Source of the DNA: Haloarcula argentinensis DSM 12282
Lineage (GTDB): Archaea > Halobacteriota > Halobacteria > Halobacteriales > Haloarculaceae
NCBI GenBank assembly: GCA_000336895.1
Contig: AOLX01000027.1
Span: 257,574 to 312,818, forward strand
Length of the DNA stretch: 55,245 bases
Direction: 5' to 3'
In this document: positions 25,870 through 33,605 of the stretch, in pieces
Numbering within the stretch: position 1 is the first letter of the stretch
How the letters are laid out: each line of letters starts with the position of its first letter
Translations under genes and position numbers: made by a program
Notes under the pieces: generated by a model
Database searches by the model: none
What the model was told of the DNA's origin: nothing
The model's input: only the letters and a program-made list of their open reading frames with translations

Positions 25870-27543
25870 CTACGACGGCTCGCTGTCGTCGGGTTCGACG
25901 AGCGTGTCTGGGCTGTCCTCCCCCTGTTCTGGCTCGTCGCCTCCGTCCTCGTCGCCGTTTTCCAGAAACATCACATCGCTGTTCCAGTCCGTTGCGGTGT
26001 CCTCGTTTGACCCTGCAGGCGCGTCTCCAGCCGTCGCGATGGTGTCTCTGCTGTCCCGTTCAAGCGCCGTCGATTCCGTGAACGCGGTCACGTCGTAGTC
26101 GGAGCGTGCGTAGACACGCCCGAGCAGCCGGTGGGACCGCGACTGGATGGCGTCGAGAAATCGGTCCGAAACGATGGAGCGGACGATCTCCTCGAGCGAC
26201 TCCTCGCGGTCGTCGACGGTTATCATCCCCAGGTCGATCTGTGCGCCCGCCATATCGGCGTGACCGCCCGCGGACCCGATCTGTCCGAAAGCGTCCCGGA
26301 GTGCCTCGCCGAGGTCGATGTCCGCCCCACGCGCCCGAGCGGAGGCGTAAATCGTCCCGTCGACGACGCCGTACACCATCGTCGCCTGGACGCCTTCGAG
26401 ATCGAGTAGCCTGTCGGCCGCCTGTGCGAGCGCGTCACGGTCACTGATTTCGCCAACACCGGTCAGAAGCACCGACCCTTCCTGCTCGCGGTTCGCAATC
26501 GCGCGGCCGATGACTGACAGCGTCTCCGCGCTCACACTCGGGTCTTCGATGCGCTGTAGCGTCGCCATGTCGGCGTCTGTCACGAGATGCGCGGCGGCCT
26601 CGAAGTCCGCGGCAGCGACTTCCCGCCTGAAGTCCTTCGTGTCGACCTGAATGCCGAACAGCAGGCCCGTCGCGATGGGTGTCGGAATATCGACGTTGAA
26701 CCGCTGGAGATAGTCGACCAGCAACGTACTCGTCGCCCCGACGCCGCTCCGGAGGTCGACGAAGCGGGCTTCGATCGGGACGCGCGGCGGGTGGTGGTCG
26801 ATGACAATATCGATGGGGGTCTCCGGCGGAAGCTGGTCGTTGACGCCGGCTCTGGAGTGGTCGACCAGCGCGAACGCGTCGAACGCTTCCAGTTCATCCG
26901 GCGAATCGGCATCGAGGTTCCGGAGGTCGAATTCGAGGAGGTTGACAAAGGCCCGGTTCTCCTGATGTGAGATCTCCCCGTAGTAACAGATCGTCACCTC
27001 GCAGTCGGCCCGTTCAGCGAGCGCTCCGAGGGCGACAGCGCTGGCAATCGCGTCAGGGTCGGGATTGTCGTGCGTGACAACGGCGAGGTGGTCGTCGATG
27101 TTCCGGAGTATCTGATGGAGTTGTCTGGCCCGTGTTCCTTCGTCGCCGACCGACTGGGTAACGTAGTCGGTGACGACGTTTTCCGGTATGACCAGCCGGT
27201 CCGCCACGCTGTCGAGTCGGTCGCGCTGGTTGACCGTCGCGCCGCGCCCGGCGTAGGCGAGGAGGAACGCGTCGGGAAAGCGGTCACGCGCGGTCATCGC
27301 CGCGTCGACGTTCCGTTCCGGGTCTTCGCTGGCGACGATGACGCTCTCGGGCTGGATGTCGAGACCGGCGAGAACGGACGGGTCAGCTTGGTCGGCTTCG
27401 AGCACGTTGATGCCGTCCGCCCGGAGCGTTTCAGCGCGGTGCTCGTCCTGGGTCACAACTGCCAGCTCGCCGCGGTCGTCGCTAATCGCGTCGAGAAGGT
27501 CCGCGGCCGTCGGCCCGAGTCCGAGCACCAGCCGAGAAAGCAT
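25870..27543 (-). CDS. TrkA-N / DHH / DHHA1 phosphoesterase
   Basis: The 557-residue protein begins with a Rossmann-type TrkA-N (RCK) domain (about 1-130), which normally senses nucleotides. A DHH catalytic domain follows with HDNPDPDA at 158-165, DHS at 228-230 and DHH at 249-251, and then a DHHA1 domain with GGHADMAG at 426-433. All catalytic motifs are intact. The last 40 residues are an acidic tail. Enzymes of this build hydrolyse cyclic dinucleotides or short oligonucleotides, and c-di-AMP is a plausible substrate. A TATA-like gggtttttag near 27570 supports ATG 27543. Confidence 0.88.
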   Translation of the reverse strand: MLSRLVLGLGPTAADLLDAISDDRGELAVVTQDEHRAETLRADGINVLEADQADPSVLAGLDIQPESVIVASEDPERNVDAAMTARDRFPDAFLLAYAGRGATVNQRDRLDSVADRLVIPENVVTDYVTQSVGDEGTRARQLHQILRNIDDHLAVVTHDNPDPDAIASAVALGALAERADCEVTICYYGEISHQENRAFVNLLEFDLRNLDADSPDELEAFDAFALVDHSRAGVNDQLPPETPIDIVIDHHPPRVPIEARFVDLRSGVGATSTLLVDYLQRFNVDIPTPIATGLLFGIQVDTKDFRREVAAADFEAAAHLVTDADMATLQRIEDPSVSAETLSVIGRAIANREQEGSVLLTGVGEISDRDALAQAADRLLDLEGVQATMVYGVVDGTIYASARARGADIDLGEALRDAFGQIGSAGGHADMAGAQIDLGMITVDDREESLEEIVRSIVSDRFLDAIQSRSHRLLGRVYARSDYDVTAFTESTALERDSRDTIATAGDAPAGSNEDTATDWNSDVMFLENGDEDGGDEPEQGEDSPDTLVEPDDSEPS

Positions 27544-27578
27544 ACCGTGCAGTCAGCACTGGAGCGTCTAAAAACCCG

Positions 27579-28007
27579 TTACTTCAGCCGTTCCTGCAGA
27601 AACGACGGATGCGCGGCGGTAACACCGTCGAGGGCGAGGATCTTGTCTTCGATGACGTCCGCCAGCGAGTCCCCGTCCATCGCCCGGACTTCTGCCATCA
27701 GCATATGATCGCCGCTAGACGTGTACAGCTCTTCCATCTCTGGAATTTCCTTGAGGTTCCGCGTGGCCTCGACGTAGCAATCGCTCGCGATGTCGATGCC
27801 GACCAGTGCAATCGACTGGCCCGCCAGCTTCTTCGGGTCGACATCGGCGGAGTAACCGACGATGACACCCTCCTCTTCGAGTTTCTGGATGTATTTCCGG
27901 ACTGTCGGCTTCGATACGTCGGCTCGCTCCGCAATTTCTGCGTACGAGGCCTGTGCGTCCTCCTCGAGGACCGACAGGATTCGACGCTCCGTAGACTCGG
28001 CACTCAT
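27579..28007 (-). CDS. lrpA1: Lrp/AsnC-family regulator, LrpA1-like
   Basis: The 142-residue protein has an N-terminal winged helix (about 5-50, with SKPTVRKYIQKLEEEGV) and a C-terminal RAM/AsnC ligand domain (about 65-140). Lrp proteins bind amino acids and form dimers and octamers. In Halobacterium the gene lrpA1 sits beside the pyruvate:ferredoxin oxidoreductase genes and controls amino-acid metabolism; the same neighbourhood is seen here, with porB 85 bases upstream. A TATA-like atattttttc near 28034 gives a leaderless start at 28007. Confidence 0.88.
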   Translation of the reverse strand: MSAESTERRILSVLEEDAQASYAEIAERADVSKPTVRKYIQKLEEEGVIVGYSADVDPKKLAGQSIALVGIDIASDCYVEATRNLKEIPEMEELYTSSGDHMLMAEVRAMDGDSLADVIEDKILALDGVTAAHPSFLQERLK

Positions 28008-28092
28008 GGACTAATCTTTTCGGTGCATGAAAAAATATCTTCCGAACCGGAAACTGACGTTCGAGGTGGTATCCGCCGTCCGGTAGCGGGCC

Positions 28093-29031
28093 TTATTTGT
28101 GGTGTTCGAGGAGGTTGTCGTAGGTCCGTTCCCACTCCGCGTCCTCGTCGAAGTACCGCTCTGCGAGGGGTTCCTCGGGCATCTCGCCGATCTGGCGCTT
28201 CTCCTCGCCGTAGGAGGGGCGCTCGTCTTCGATGTACATCCGTCCGGTCAGGACTTCGCCCTCGTACAGTCGTTCCTCGGTCTTTCGCATCATCTCGGCG
28301 GCTTCCGCGCGGTCCGAGACGTCGAAGTCGAACTCGTCGGACTGCTGGACGTCCGTGTACGGGACGTAGTGCTTCGCGTCCTTGTTCCAGGTCGGACACT
28401 GGGTCAGGAAGTCGATGTGTGCGAAGCCGTCGTGTTCGATGGCTTCGGCGATGATTTCCTTCGCCTGGTTCGGGTTGACAGCCGCGGTCCGGGCGATGTA
28501 GGTCGCGCCGGCGTTGAGCTGCTGGGACAGGGGGCGGATCGGTGACTTCGCCGAGCCGTGGGGCTGTGTCTTGGACTTGTGACCCTTCGGCGATGTCGGG
28601 GATGTCTGACCCTTTGTCAGCCCGAAGATCTCGTTGTTGAACACGATATACGTCATATCGTGGTTCTCACGGGCCGTATGGATGGTGTGGTTCCCACCGA
28701 TACCGTAGCCGTCGCCGTCCCCGCCGGCCGCGATGACTTCGAGGTTAGGGTTGGCGAGCTTCGCGGCCCGGGCGACGGGCAGCGAGCGGCCGTGGATGGT
28801 GTGGAAGCCGTAGCTGTTGAAGTAGCTGTTGAGCTTCCCGGAACACCCGATACCGGTGAACAGCGCGACCTCGTCGGGGTTCTTGCCGACTTCCGGCATG
28901 GCCTGCTTCAGCGCCTTGAGGACGCCGAAGTCGCCACAGCCCGGACACCAGGTCGCCTGGGGTTCGATGCCGGGTGTAAACTCGTCACGCTCGATTTCGC
29001 GTTCTTCGTTGATTGCTGAGAATGCACTCAT
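28093..29031 (-). CDS. porB: 2-oxoacid:ferredoxin oxidoreductase, beta subunit
   Basis: The 312-residue subunit binds thiamine diphosphate. It shows WCPGCGDFG near residue 28, the Mg-diphosphate motif GDGDGYGIGGNH and FNNEIFGLTKGQ. With PorA it oxidises a 2-oxoacid to acyl-CoA, CO2 and reduced ferredoxin; haloarchaea use this in place of pyruvate dehydrogenase. The length of 312 fits the Halobacterium enzyme as I recall it. Pyruvate is favoured over 2-oxoglutarate because lrpA1 is adjacent, but the two enzymes are close relatives. It starts three bases after the porA stop and forms one operon with it. Confidence 0.92.
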   Translation of the reverse strand: MSAFSAINEEREIERDEFTPGIEPQATWCPGCGDFGVLKALKQAMPEVGKNPDEVALFTGIGCSGKLNSYFNSYGFHTIHGRSLPVARAAKLANPNLEVIAAGGDGDGYGIGGNHTIHTARENHDMTYIVFNNEIFGLTKGQTSPTSPKGHKSKTQPHGSAKSPIRPLSQQLNAGATYIARTAAVNPNQAKEIIAEAIEHDGFAHIDFLTQCPTWNKDAKHYVPYTDVQQSDEFDFDVSDRAEAAEMMRKTEERLYEGEVLTGRMYIEDERPSYGEEKRQIGEMPEEPLAERYFDEDAEWERTYDNLLEHHK

Positions 29032-29034
29032 AGG

Positions 29035-30933
29035 TTAGTCACCTGCCGCGGGTACGTACTTCATGTTGCTCGCGGCGAGTTCCTCGCCGTCGATGCTGGA
29101 TTCGAACCCGTCGACGATCTCGGCGGGCTCGAACGGGTTGCCGTTGTACTTCAGGAGGCTCGACATCTTGTCGCCGTACTTCCCGAGTTCCTTCTGGGTC
29201 AGGCCGCGGAACTGGGCCGTGGCGTTCATCTCGACAACGAGCGCCTCGTCGACTGATTCGAGCCACTTGGAGACTTCCTCTTTCGGGTACGGAGCCATGT
29301 CGGAGACGCCAAGCGCCTTCACGGAATGGCCGTTCTCGTTGAGTCGGTCGACAGCCTCGAAGACGGTCCCCTGCTGGCTGCCCCACACGAGGATGCCGTA
29401 GTCGGCGTCCTCGGGTCCGTGGTAGGTCTGGTGGGACGTGTTTTCGTCCAGATCAGCACGGATGTCGTCAAGCTTGTTGAGCCGACGGTTCATCTGGGCG
29501 ATGCGGTTCTCGGGGTCCTCGCTGATGTGGCCCGATGGGTTGTGCTCGTTGCCCGTTGCGAGGAAGCGGCCGTCCTTCTGGCCCGGCACGGAGCGCGGGC
29601 TGACGTTCGAGCCGTCCTCTGGCTCGTGGAGGAAGCGCTGGAACTTCCCGGAGGAGTGGTGTGCAGCGTCCTGAATCTCCTCTTCGGTGAGGACCGAACC
29701 GGGGTCGGCGTTCGGTTCCTCGTCGAAGTGGCTGGCCGGGAGGTTCCGGAGTTCGCCCTGGATCTTCTGGTCGTAGATGACGATAGCCGGGATCTGGTAC
29801 TCGTAGGCGATGCGGAACGCAGAGCGGGTCTGCGTGTAACACTCGCGGATGTTCGCCGGTGCGAAGACGACGCGAGCCGAATCGCCCTGTGAGGTGTACA
29901 GGACGTGTTCGAGGTCCGCCTGCTCGGGCTTGGTCGGCATCCCCGTCGAGGGACCGGCTCGCATCGCTTCGACCAGCACGATCGGCGTCTCGGTCATCTC
30001 TGCGAGTCCGAGCGGTTCGGACATCAGCGCGAAGCCACCGCCAGAGGACCCGGACATGGCTTTCACGCCGGCGTGGGACGCACCGAGCGCCAGCGCGGCG
30101 GCCGCAATCTCGTCTTCGACCTGTTCGGAGATCCCGCCGAACGAGGGCAGGTGCTGTGACATGATCGTGAACACGTCGGTCCACGGGGTCATGGGGTAGC
30201 CCGAGATGAAGCGACAGCCCTCGTCGATTGCGCCGTAGGAGATGGCGTTCGAGCCCGAGAGAATGACCTGCTCCTCGTCGTGGGAGCCCTCGGGGACCTC
30301 GATGTCGTGGTCGACGTCGAGTTCGCTGGCGGCTTCGTAGGCGTCGTGCAGGACGTTGAGGTTCGCCTCCTGCATGTCGCCGCTCATGTTCTGTTTGATG
30401 AGCTTCTCGAACTCGTCGGTGCTGATGTCGAGAATGGCCGCGGTCGCGCCGATACCGGCCGTGTTCCGCATGATCTCGCGGCCGTGTTCCTTGGCGATAC
30501 CGCGGAGGTCCATCGGGACGACGTGCCAGTTGTTCTCCTCGGCGGCCTCTTCGAGACCGATCTCGTCGACGTCCTCGTCGTCGAGCAGTCCCTCGTCGTA
30601 GAGGAGAACGCCGCCCTCTCGGAGGTCGTCGAAGTTCTCGTACAGCGGTTTGAGCTCTTCTTTGCCGTAGTAGGCCTCTTCCTGTGGGTTCCGGGCGAAG
30701 GAGTCACCCAGGGCCAGCAGGAAGTTGTAGCCGTCCCCGCGGGACTGTACCGGTTCGTCCTTCGCACGTACTTCAACGTACGTGTGGCCGCCACGAATAC
30801 GCGACGGGTAATGACGATGTGTGAACACGTTCAGCCCCGACCACATCAAGGCCTTCGCGAAGTTCTGGCTTGTCGAGTCGATTCCGTCACCGGAACCACC
30901 GGCGATTCGCCAGATTAGTTCGTTGTCTGTCAT
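29035..30933 (-). CDS. porA: 2-oxoacid:ferredoxin oxidoreductase, alpha subunit
   Basis: The 632-residue protein fuses the gamma domain (about 1-190, GGSGDGIDS near residue 13) to the alpha domain (about 215-632) with AISYGAIDEGCRF and YPMTPWTDV, as in two-subunit oxidoreductases of aerobic archaea. It contains the CoA-binding and Fe-S-facing parts of the heterodimer. It is the first gene of the porA-porB operon. A TATA-like ctttagtc near 30988 predicts a leader of about 30 bases, unusual in this window. The 240 bases before it also hold the divergent DICT gene promoter. Confidence 0.93.
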   Translation of the reverse strand: MTDNELIWRIAGGSGDGIDSTSQNFAKALMWSGLNVFTHRHYPSRIRGGHTYVEVRAKDEPVQSRGDGYNFLLALGDSFARNPQEEAYYGKEELKPLYENFDDLREGGVLLYDEGLLDDEDVDEIGLEEAAEENNWHVVPMDLRGIAKEHGREIMRNTAGIGATAAILDISTDEFEKLIKQNMSGDMQEANLNVLHDAYEAASELDVDHDIEVPEGSHDEEQVILSGSNAISYGAIDEGCRFISGYPMTPWTDVFTIMSQHLPSFGGISEQVEDEIAAAALALGASHAGVKAMSGSSGGGFALMSEPLGLAEMTETPIVLVEAMRAGPSTGMPTKPEQADLEHVLYTSQGDSARVVFAPANIRECYTQTRSAFRIAYEYQIPAIVIYDQKIQGELRNLPASHFDEEPNADPGSVLTEEEIQDAAHHSSGKFQRFLHEPEDGSNVSPRSVPGQKDGRFLATGNEHNPSGHISEDPENRIAQMNRRLNKLDDIRADLDENTSHQTYHGPEDADYGILVWGSQQGTVFEAVDRLNENGHSVKALGVSDMAPYPKEEVSKWLESVDEALVVEMNATAQFRGLTQKELGKYGDKMSSLLKYNGNPFEPAEIVDGFESSIDGEELAASNMKYVPAAGD

Positions 30934-31200
30934 GGTGAAATCCTCGGCCCCAGCTCTGGTGCCGTACCATTCCGTTGGGGGGCCATGACTAAAGATTTTC
31001 CACTATGTAACCACTCATTAATCGTTATCTTTCGTCTCAGGCACCTCAGATTGCCGTTTTCGAAATGGGGTTCGGCGCTATTGGGGAATATTCACAGGGG
31101 CAGTATATCCGTCTGAGTCGCACGTGTCAGCAGCTAATAGTAAGCCGAGTAACTCCCTCCCACAACGACTAACACAGTGAATACCGATGTACAGTCGAGG

Positions 31201-31920
31201 ATGTCGTTAACGGAACTCATCGCTGGCGTCGAAGATCACCAGAAGACGCTGACCGTCTTCAACGCTGGGCCGACAGTGGCCGAAGACCTGCGCGAGCGCT
31301 TCGCGGACCGCAACGTTCGCGTCCAGACCGAGCAGACTGAGAGCGGGCGCCCGGGCGAGTTTATCACTCTCAGCGAGGGCGAAGAGGTCATCGCGGCCGC
31401 GAGTCTCACTTCGTTCACTGACTCGCTTGACGAAGGCCGTCAGTACATCACGCGGGACAACAGCCCGTACGCGTCGATTCTCGACCACCTCGACGAGACG
31501 ATGTTCACCTCGTGGTCCATCCAGCGGATGACCGCCGCGTCCCGTGAAATCGAGGACCGCGCGTGGCGCGTAGGACAGGGAACGTTGCACGCCGGCTTCC
31601 AGACGCTCTCGACGCTTCAAGGCGAACTCGACCTGTACGAACGACTGGGTGAGACCGACGTGGACGTACACGCCTATGCTGTCCCTGACGTCGAACCACC
31701 CGAGTACAGCACGTTCTCGCTACATCTGGAACGGTCGGACGAGATCGCCGACTCGTGGTTCGTCGTCTTCGACGGCGGCGGTGACCCGTCCCAGAAATGC
31801 GCCCTGCTGGCTGAGGAGCGCGAACCACGCGAGTTCTACGGCTTCTGGACCTACGACGAGTCGACCGTCGACTGGATTATCGACTACTTGGAGGAGACGT
31901 ACGGCTACCTCGAACAGTGA
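31201..31920 (+). CDS. DICT sensory-domain protein
   Basis: The 239-residue protein is a single DICT domain, a family found in diguanylate cyclases and two-component systems and, in haloarchaea, as stand-alone proteins. It is probably a cytoplasmic sensor; the ligand is unknown. It has no DNA-binding, kinase or membrane part. ATG 31201 (MSLTEL) is preferred because it starts the domain, but an in-frame GTG at 31177 (adding MNTDVQSR) is also possible. The neighbouring small gene at 31990 is in the same direction, 69 bases on. Confidence 0.8.
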   Translation: MSLTELIAGVEDHQKTLTVFNAGPTVAEDLRERFADRNVRVQTEQTESGRPGEFITLSEGEEVIAAASLTSFTDSLDEGRQYITRDNSPYASILDHLDETMFTSWSIQRMTAASREIEDRAWRVGQGTLHAGFQTLSTLQGELDLYERLGETDVDVHAYAVPDVEPPEYSTFSLHLERSDEIADSWFVVFDGGGDPSQKCALLAEEREPREFYGFWTYDESTVDWIIDYLEETYGYLEQ

Positions 31921-31989
31921 AAGTCGCGCTCGAACCGGCTAACACGGCCATTGCCACGGCTTGGCGTTGGCTACCATCTCGTCTGTGAC

Positions 31990-32172
31990 ATGCCAAACGT
32001 CGCTGAGTCCCGAGAGTTCCGTATCGAAGAGACCGGCGAACGCGTCAACGGTCTCGAACTGGAGTTACACCTGTTTTTCGGCGTGTGGGCCGTCGTCGAG
32101 CGCCACGAAGACCGGTGGGTCGTGGCGACTGAAGACGGCGAGCGCCGGACGCTCGTCGCCGTCTCGGACTGA
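31990..32172 (+). CDS. Small acidic beta-rich protein
   Basis: The 60-residue protein is strongly acidic and alternates hydrophobic and charged residues (LELELHLFFGVWAVVERHEDRWVVATED), suggesting a small beta barrel. I do not recognise a family. It follows the DICT gene by 69 bases and converges with the lactonase-like gene. Composition typical of haloarchaeal proteins supports it as coding. The promoter is weak, so it may be read through from the DICT gene. Confidence 0.62.
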   Translation: MPNVAESREFRIEETGERVNGLELELHLFFGVWAVVERHEDRWVVATEDGERRTLVAVSD

Positions 32173-32190
32173 CCTGACGCGGGCCGCGTC

Positions 32191-32988
32191 TCAGTCCATT
32201 GTCCCGGACACGTCCTCAAACACCGCGAGATCGTGGCCGAGCAGCACTTCGGCCCCCGTGGCACGCTGGCGGTCGCGGCATCGTTCCAGACTCTCCTTCC
32301 ACGCGCCGTTGTTCCACAGGAGGCTTGTCGCCATAGACTGTCCCGCGTAGTTCGCCTCGACGTACGCTTCGTCGCCGACGACGAGAAGCGGCTGGTTCGG
32401 GCGGTCGATGAATGCTCCCATGAGCCCGGGCGTGTGGCCGGGGAGGTGGAGCAGTTCGATACCATCGGTAAGATGATAGCTGTCGCCGTGGACGATCTCC
32501 CAGTTCAGGTCGCGGTCGAAGTCGCTGGCGAGATAGGCGATAGAACCGTCGTCCGTGTTAGCGCTGTAGTACGCGAACGGGAGTTCGTTACGGTGGACGT
32601 AGATTGGCACGTCCGTTCCTGCGAAGTTGTGCAGGCCGCCGGCGTGGTCCAGATGCAGGTGGCTCATCACGACGGCATCGATGTCGCCGATGCTGTAACC
32701 CGCATCTTCGAGATCTGCTGGCAGAGGATGCTCGGCGGCATCAACGTGTGCGAACGCCTCGTACAGCGGCGTCGGCCAGTACCCGTCGCCGGCCTCCGGA
32801 TGAGAGCCGGTGTCCCAGAGGACAGTCATCTCAGGCGTCTCTACGACGAGGTTCCAGACGACGTACGTTTCGTACTCGTGTTCCGGGTCGCGGTCCGAGG
32901 CCGTCGCGACGCTGTGGCCGTCGACGACGAAGTTTCGGTCAGCCTGTACGCGGCCCCGGTCGACGAATGTCACTGCGAGGTCGTCCAT
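32191..32988 (-). CDS. Metallo-beta-lactamase-fold hydrolase, AHL-lactonase-like
   Basis: The 265-residue protein has the metal motif HLHLDH at about 110-115 and later LPGHTPG, VVGDEAY and LLGHDLA, giving the full two-zinc site of the fold. The N-terminal VVETPE and LWDTGS strands and length match N-acyl homoserine lactonases of the AiiA/AttM type. That family also includes enzymes that open other lactones, so acyl homoserine lactone is only one candidate substrate. A TATA-like ctttacttt near 33013 supports ATG 32988. It borders the replication origin. Confidence 0.85.
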   Translation of the reverse strand: MDDLAVTFVDRGRVQADRNFVVDGHSVATASDRDPEHEYETYVVWNLVVETPEMTVLWDTGSHPEAGDGYWPTPLYEAFAHVDAAEHPLPADLEDAGYSIGDIDAVVMSHLHLDHAGGLHNFAGTDVPIYVHRNELPFAYYSANTDDGSIAYLASDFDRDLNWEIVHGDSYHLTDGIELLHLPGHTPGLMGAFIDRPNQPLLVVGDEAYVEANYAGQSMATSLLWNNGAWKESLERCRDRQRATGAEVLLGHDLAVFEDVSGTMD

Positions 32989-33149
32989 ACAGTGTTTACC
33001 GGCTGTCACAAAGTAAAGAGCGGTGCCGTGCGCCGCGGGTGATGGGCTAGCTCGCGATATGACCAGCCGTTCGCTGTGGAAGGGATTTCATGCTGTATCG
33101 GCGCCGAAATACTTTTATAGCGAAATATCCGGAAAAGCGGGACCCACAC

Positions 33150-33168
33150 ACACCACCCTGCAAGTGTT
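33150..33168 (-). repeat. Origin box, left flank
   Basis: Read on the minus strand this is exactly aacacttgcagggtggtgt. It points away from the A/T-rich core and is the mirror partner of the box at 33504-33522. It is the only copy in the window on the minus strand. Confidence 0.88.
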
Positions 33169-33180
33169 CTCGGTGTTTGC

Positions 33181-33208
33181 GGGGATGGGGGTGGGGAGGG
33201 GGAGGGCC
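33181..33208 (+). other. G-rich run inside the origin
   Basis: Nearly all bases are G on the plus strand in runs of three to five, ending in gggcccc. It lies 12 bases inside the left box. A G-rich element inside an origin enhances oriC1 in Haloarcula hispanica as I recall; whether this one works the same way is unknown. It could form a quadruplex. Confidence 0.6.
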
Positions 33209-33271
33209 CCTACACGTACTTAAAAGAGAGTCGGATTGTTCGATTCTACTGAGAGTGCATGATAAGAATGC

Positions 33272-33289
33272 TATCCGTACATACGGATA
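33272..33289. repeat. Perfect palindrome in the origin core
   Basis: Two 8-base arms, tatccgta (33272-33279) and tacggata (33282-33289), are separated by two bases. It lies between the two main origin boxes and could extrude as a hairpin or bind a dimeric protein. Confidence 0.8.
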
Positions 33290-33300
33290 TAAGTGCTCTG

Positions 33301-33420
33301 AGGTACCTATAGACTGGATTCTATGGAAGTAATCATTCGATCATCAATATGAATAAGTTGCATGCACCATAAAATATATAAATGCATTGCTAGTTCTAGA
33401 TATAGTCTAGAACGAGATAG
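33301..33420. other. A/T-rich duplex unwinding element
   Basis: This is the most A/T-rich stretch in the window, 81 of 120 bases, including a run of ten A/T bases at 33371-33380. It sits between the divergent boxes, where the duplex would open first. Confidence 0.7.
33393..33413. repeat. Second palindrome in the origin core
   Basis: Arms gttctaga (33393-33400) and tctagaac (33406-33413) are perfect and separated by tatag. It lies at the right edge of the A/T-rich core, about 90 bases before the plus-strand box. Confidence 0.8.
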
Positions 33421-33503
33421 TCGAGAATCGCAGGACTCAAGTGTACTAGACGAGGAATCGGCGCAGCAGACTGCTCGTGGCTGTTTTCGAGATGGGTCGG
33501 AGG

Positions 33504-33522
33504 AACACTTGCAGGGTGGTGT
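33504..33522 (+). repeat. Origin box, right flank
   Basis: Exact copy of aacacttgcagggtggtgt, divergent from the copy at 33150-33168, with 335 bases between them. Confidence 0.88.
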
Positions 33523-33549
33523 GTGACTGTTCGGCGTGAAAACACTTGA

Positions 33550-33568
33550 AACACTTGTACGGTGGTCA
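33550..33568 (+). repeat. Origin box on the cdc6 promoter
   Basis: aacacttgtacggtggtca, a close variant of the box, ends four bases before the cdc6 TATA element. A half copy, aacacttg, precedes it at 33541-33548. Bound Cdc6 here would block transcription factor B and TATA binding, so it probably serves feedback control. Confidence 0.75.
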
Positions 33569-33572
33569 CTGG

Positions 33573-33581
33573 TTTTATATA
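33573..33581 (+). promoter_or_regulatory. TATA element of cdc6
   Basis: ttttatata lies about 28 bases before ATG 33606. The mRNA should be leaderless. The origin box at 33550-33568 occupies the place of the upstream BRE. Confidence 0.8.
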
Positions 33582-33605
33582 GAGTCACTCGAAAGGTGGG
33601 ATACG

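Larger units (their letters stand above)
33040..33605. other. Probable replication origin (oriC2-like)
   Basis: The 565 bases before the orc1/cdc6 gene contain no credible gene. They hold two divergent 19-base origin boxes (33150-33168 minus, 33504-33522 plus), a G-rich run (33181-33208), an A/T-rich core (81 of 120 bases are A or T in 33301-33420 by my count), two perfect palindromes and a third box on the cdc6 promoter. This is the standard plan of archaeal origins: inverted boxes flanking an unwinding element next to the initiator gene. The boxes do not match the common haloarchaeal type, which fits an origin tied to its own Cdc6. Confidence 0.87.

Noticed and set aside
33226..33260. Sequence resembling a tRNA T-arm (gttcgattc)
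   Set aside because: The flanking bases do not pair into a T stem and no acceptor or anticodon arm is found.
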